From Jaenimonas drosophilae (taxonomy: Eukaryota > Euglenozoa > Kinetoplastea > Trypanosomatida > Trypanosomatidae): a stretch of 23,793 nucleotides of DNA. The DNA lies in assembly GCA_030849065.1 (NCBI GenBank), contig JASAON010001420.1, positions 1 to 23,793 on the forward strand, written 5' to 3'. The translations under genes and the position numbers were made by a program. Positions within the stretch are counted from its first letter, which is position 1. Every line of letters begins with the position of its first letter. Positions 22,616-23,793 of the stretch are shown piece by piece. The notes beneath the pieces were generated by a model. It ran no database searches. It saw nothing but the letters and a program-made list of their open reading frames with translations, and was not told where the DNA came from.

Positions 22616-23793
22616 ATGCGCAACCAATCAGGGATGCCACGGAGCGGGACAGTTGAGAGCGTCTTCTCTCTTGTTCATCCATTGCCCGTAGAACCAATGG
22701 AGCCCACCCACGACTACCGTGAGGCTGCCTTAACGGCAGAGGAGGTTGTGGAGCCCCGTTACGTGCACCCTGACTCACGTCGTATCTACGCACTTTGGGG
22801 TGGCAAGCTTGCCTGGACACGCTACATTCCCATGTTCGGTCCTGCCATTGAGACCTTTGGTCCCCGCCTTGTCTTTGCCCTCAACTACACTGAGTTTGTG
22901 AGCAAGGGACTCGGCAACTACTTCCTACAGAGTACCTTCCTGCCCATGTTTGGCAGCCACTTCAAGGTGTCTGCCATGGCCTATCAGCGTTACCGTAATG
23001 TTGCCATGATGGGTTGGTCTGTGAAGCCCTTCATGGCCCTGATCTCTGACAGCTTTGCCCTCTTTGGATATACCAAGCGCTGGTACATGGTGTTCTCGGA
23101 GCTACTGGCGGCGATCTGTGCCATCATCTACGGTTTGCTTCCGGGCAAGCCATCCAGCGGGCAAACAGCTGCCATCCTCACCTTCATTGCGGGGCTTGGC
23201 ATGGCCAACGTGGATATTCTTACCGAAGGACTGTACAGTCGTGAGATGCGCCGCCACCCTGCCGCCGGCCCACAGCTGGTGTCTTCCATTTGGTGGATGA
23301 TCAACCTGGCTGGGCTCATTACGCCCTTCGTGGAGGGTCCACTGGCGGATAGCGGGATGGAGGCCATTGGTGCCTACGTCGCGGCTGCATGCATGGTCCT
23401 CACTACCCCTGTGCTAATCATCAACTGGTACGGTGAGAAGACGAACCGTGAAGAGCGTTTCTATGACCATCAGAAGATGCGTCATGAGGCAGCGGGGGAG
23501 ACGGCTATTGGCCACGAGGGTGATGAGTTGGATGCCCTTGCAGCCAAGAAGAACGAGGAGCTTCAGCGTGCCGTGAGCGGGTTTGCAGAAGCAAGTGACA
23601 TGAACCCAACCACTGATCTCGACCTCATTGGCTTCTCCAATGAGTACATCCCCCCAACTGCCATGAATCAGCTCCCTACGCAAGAAGAGGATGAGGACAT
23701 TTATATTCCGTCATGTTGCTTCGGTATCATTGAATTCAATCAGGAGGTGCTGATCCGTAACTGGCCCATCACCATCTACTGCATTCTGATGTG
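22616..23793 (+). CDS. Folate/biopterin transporter (BT1/FBT family), 5' part, cut by the window end
   Basis: A plasma-membrane transporter of folate or biopterin, vital to kinetoplastids because they cannot make pterins. The frame is open from ATG 22616 (an in-frame TAA lies upstream at 22580) to the window end, giving 392 codons. Met7 or Met28 could also serve as start. After a 55-residue soluble N-terminus, family motifs appear in order: RYIPMFGPAIETFGPRLVFA, GLGNYFLQSTFLPMF, MMGWSVKPFMALISDSF (Trp134, Lys137, Pro138), RWYMVFSELLAAICAIIYG, and GMANVDILTEGLYSREMRRHP with Asp200 and Glu204 in the conserved D...EG pattern. Two further helices follow (SSIWWMINLAGLITPF, AYVAAACMVLTTPVLIINW). 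A roughly 95-residue acidic loop then precedes the start of another helix at the window edge, as in the 12-helix members. The specific substrate cannot be told. Confidence 0.93.
   Translation, partial: MRNQSGMPRSGTVESVFSLVHPLPVEPMEPTHDYREAALTAEEVVEPRYVHPDSRRIYALWGGKLAWTRYIPMFGPAIETFGPRLVFALNYTEFVSKGLGNYFLQSTFLPMFGSHFKVSAMAYQRYRNVAMMGWSVKPFMALISDSFALFGYTKRWYMVFSELLAAICAIIYGLLPGKPSSGQTAAILTFIAGLGMANVDILTEGLYSREMRRHPAAGPQLVSSIWWMINLAGLITPFVEGPLADSGMEAIGAYVAAACMVLTTPVLIINWYGEKTNREERFYDHQKMRHEAAGETAIGHEGDELDALAAKKNEELQRAVSGFAEASDMNPTTDLDLIGFSNEYIPPTAMNQLPTQEEDEDIYIPSCCFGIIEFNQEVLIRNWPITIYCILM

Overview
The window looks like nuclear DNA of a kinetoplastid protist. All nine protein genes lie on the + strand and none shows an intron. 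Most are preceded by a pyrimidine tract followed by an AG and a short A/C-rich leader, the layout expected of a polycistronic unit processed by spliced-leader trans-splicing. TGA and TAG are used as stops, so the code looks standard. The folate/biopterin-transporter family gene at the right end and the mitochondrial-type NADP isocitrate dehydrogenase fit this group. Abundant Asn, Gln and Asp runs and dense CAA, CA/GT and GAT/CAT microsatellites would suit a free-living bodonid such as Bodo more than a trypanosomatid, but I cannot fix the species from sequence alone.

Layout, left to right: the 3' end of an unrecognised gene (2-637); a 2090-residue coiled-coil protein of unknown function (1146-7418); NADP-dependent isocitrate dehydrogenase (7757-9070); a C-terminal BRCT protein (10007-11755); the COPII coat subunit Sec23 with an unusual Gln/Tyr/Pro-rich N-terminal extension (12320-15304); a membrane-anchored alpha/beta hydrolase (15814-18477); a 110-residue putative tail-anchored protein (18826-19158); dihydroxyacetone kinase (19708-21483); and the 5' part of a folate/biopterin transporter (22616 to the window end).

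The genes do not form one pathway. They are unrelated housekeeping functions (mitochondrial metabolism, DNA-damage-type BRCT scaffold, secretion, lipid or ester hydrolysis, triose metabolism, pteridine uptake), as usual for kinetoplastid gene arrays.

The eight intergenic stretches (0.34 to 1.13 kb) hold no convincing extra gene. They are rich in simple repeats and in potential RNA structures: a perfect 13-bp hairpin just after the stop of the large coiled-coil gene, a G-run cluster touching the stop of the hydrolase gene, and complementary repeats placed on both sides of two predicted splice acceptors. I found no mobile element, CRISPR array, rRNA or tRNA. No complete novel system is evident; the best leads are the RNA-level structures, the Sec23 extension and the giant unknown protein.
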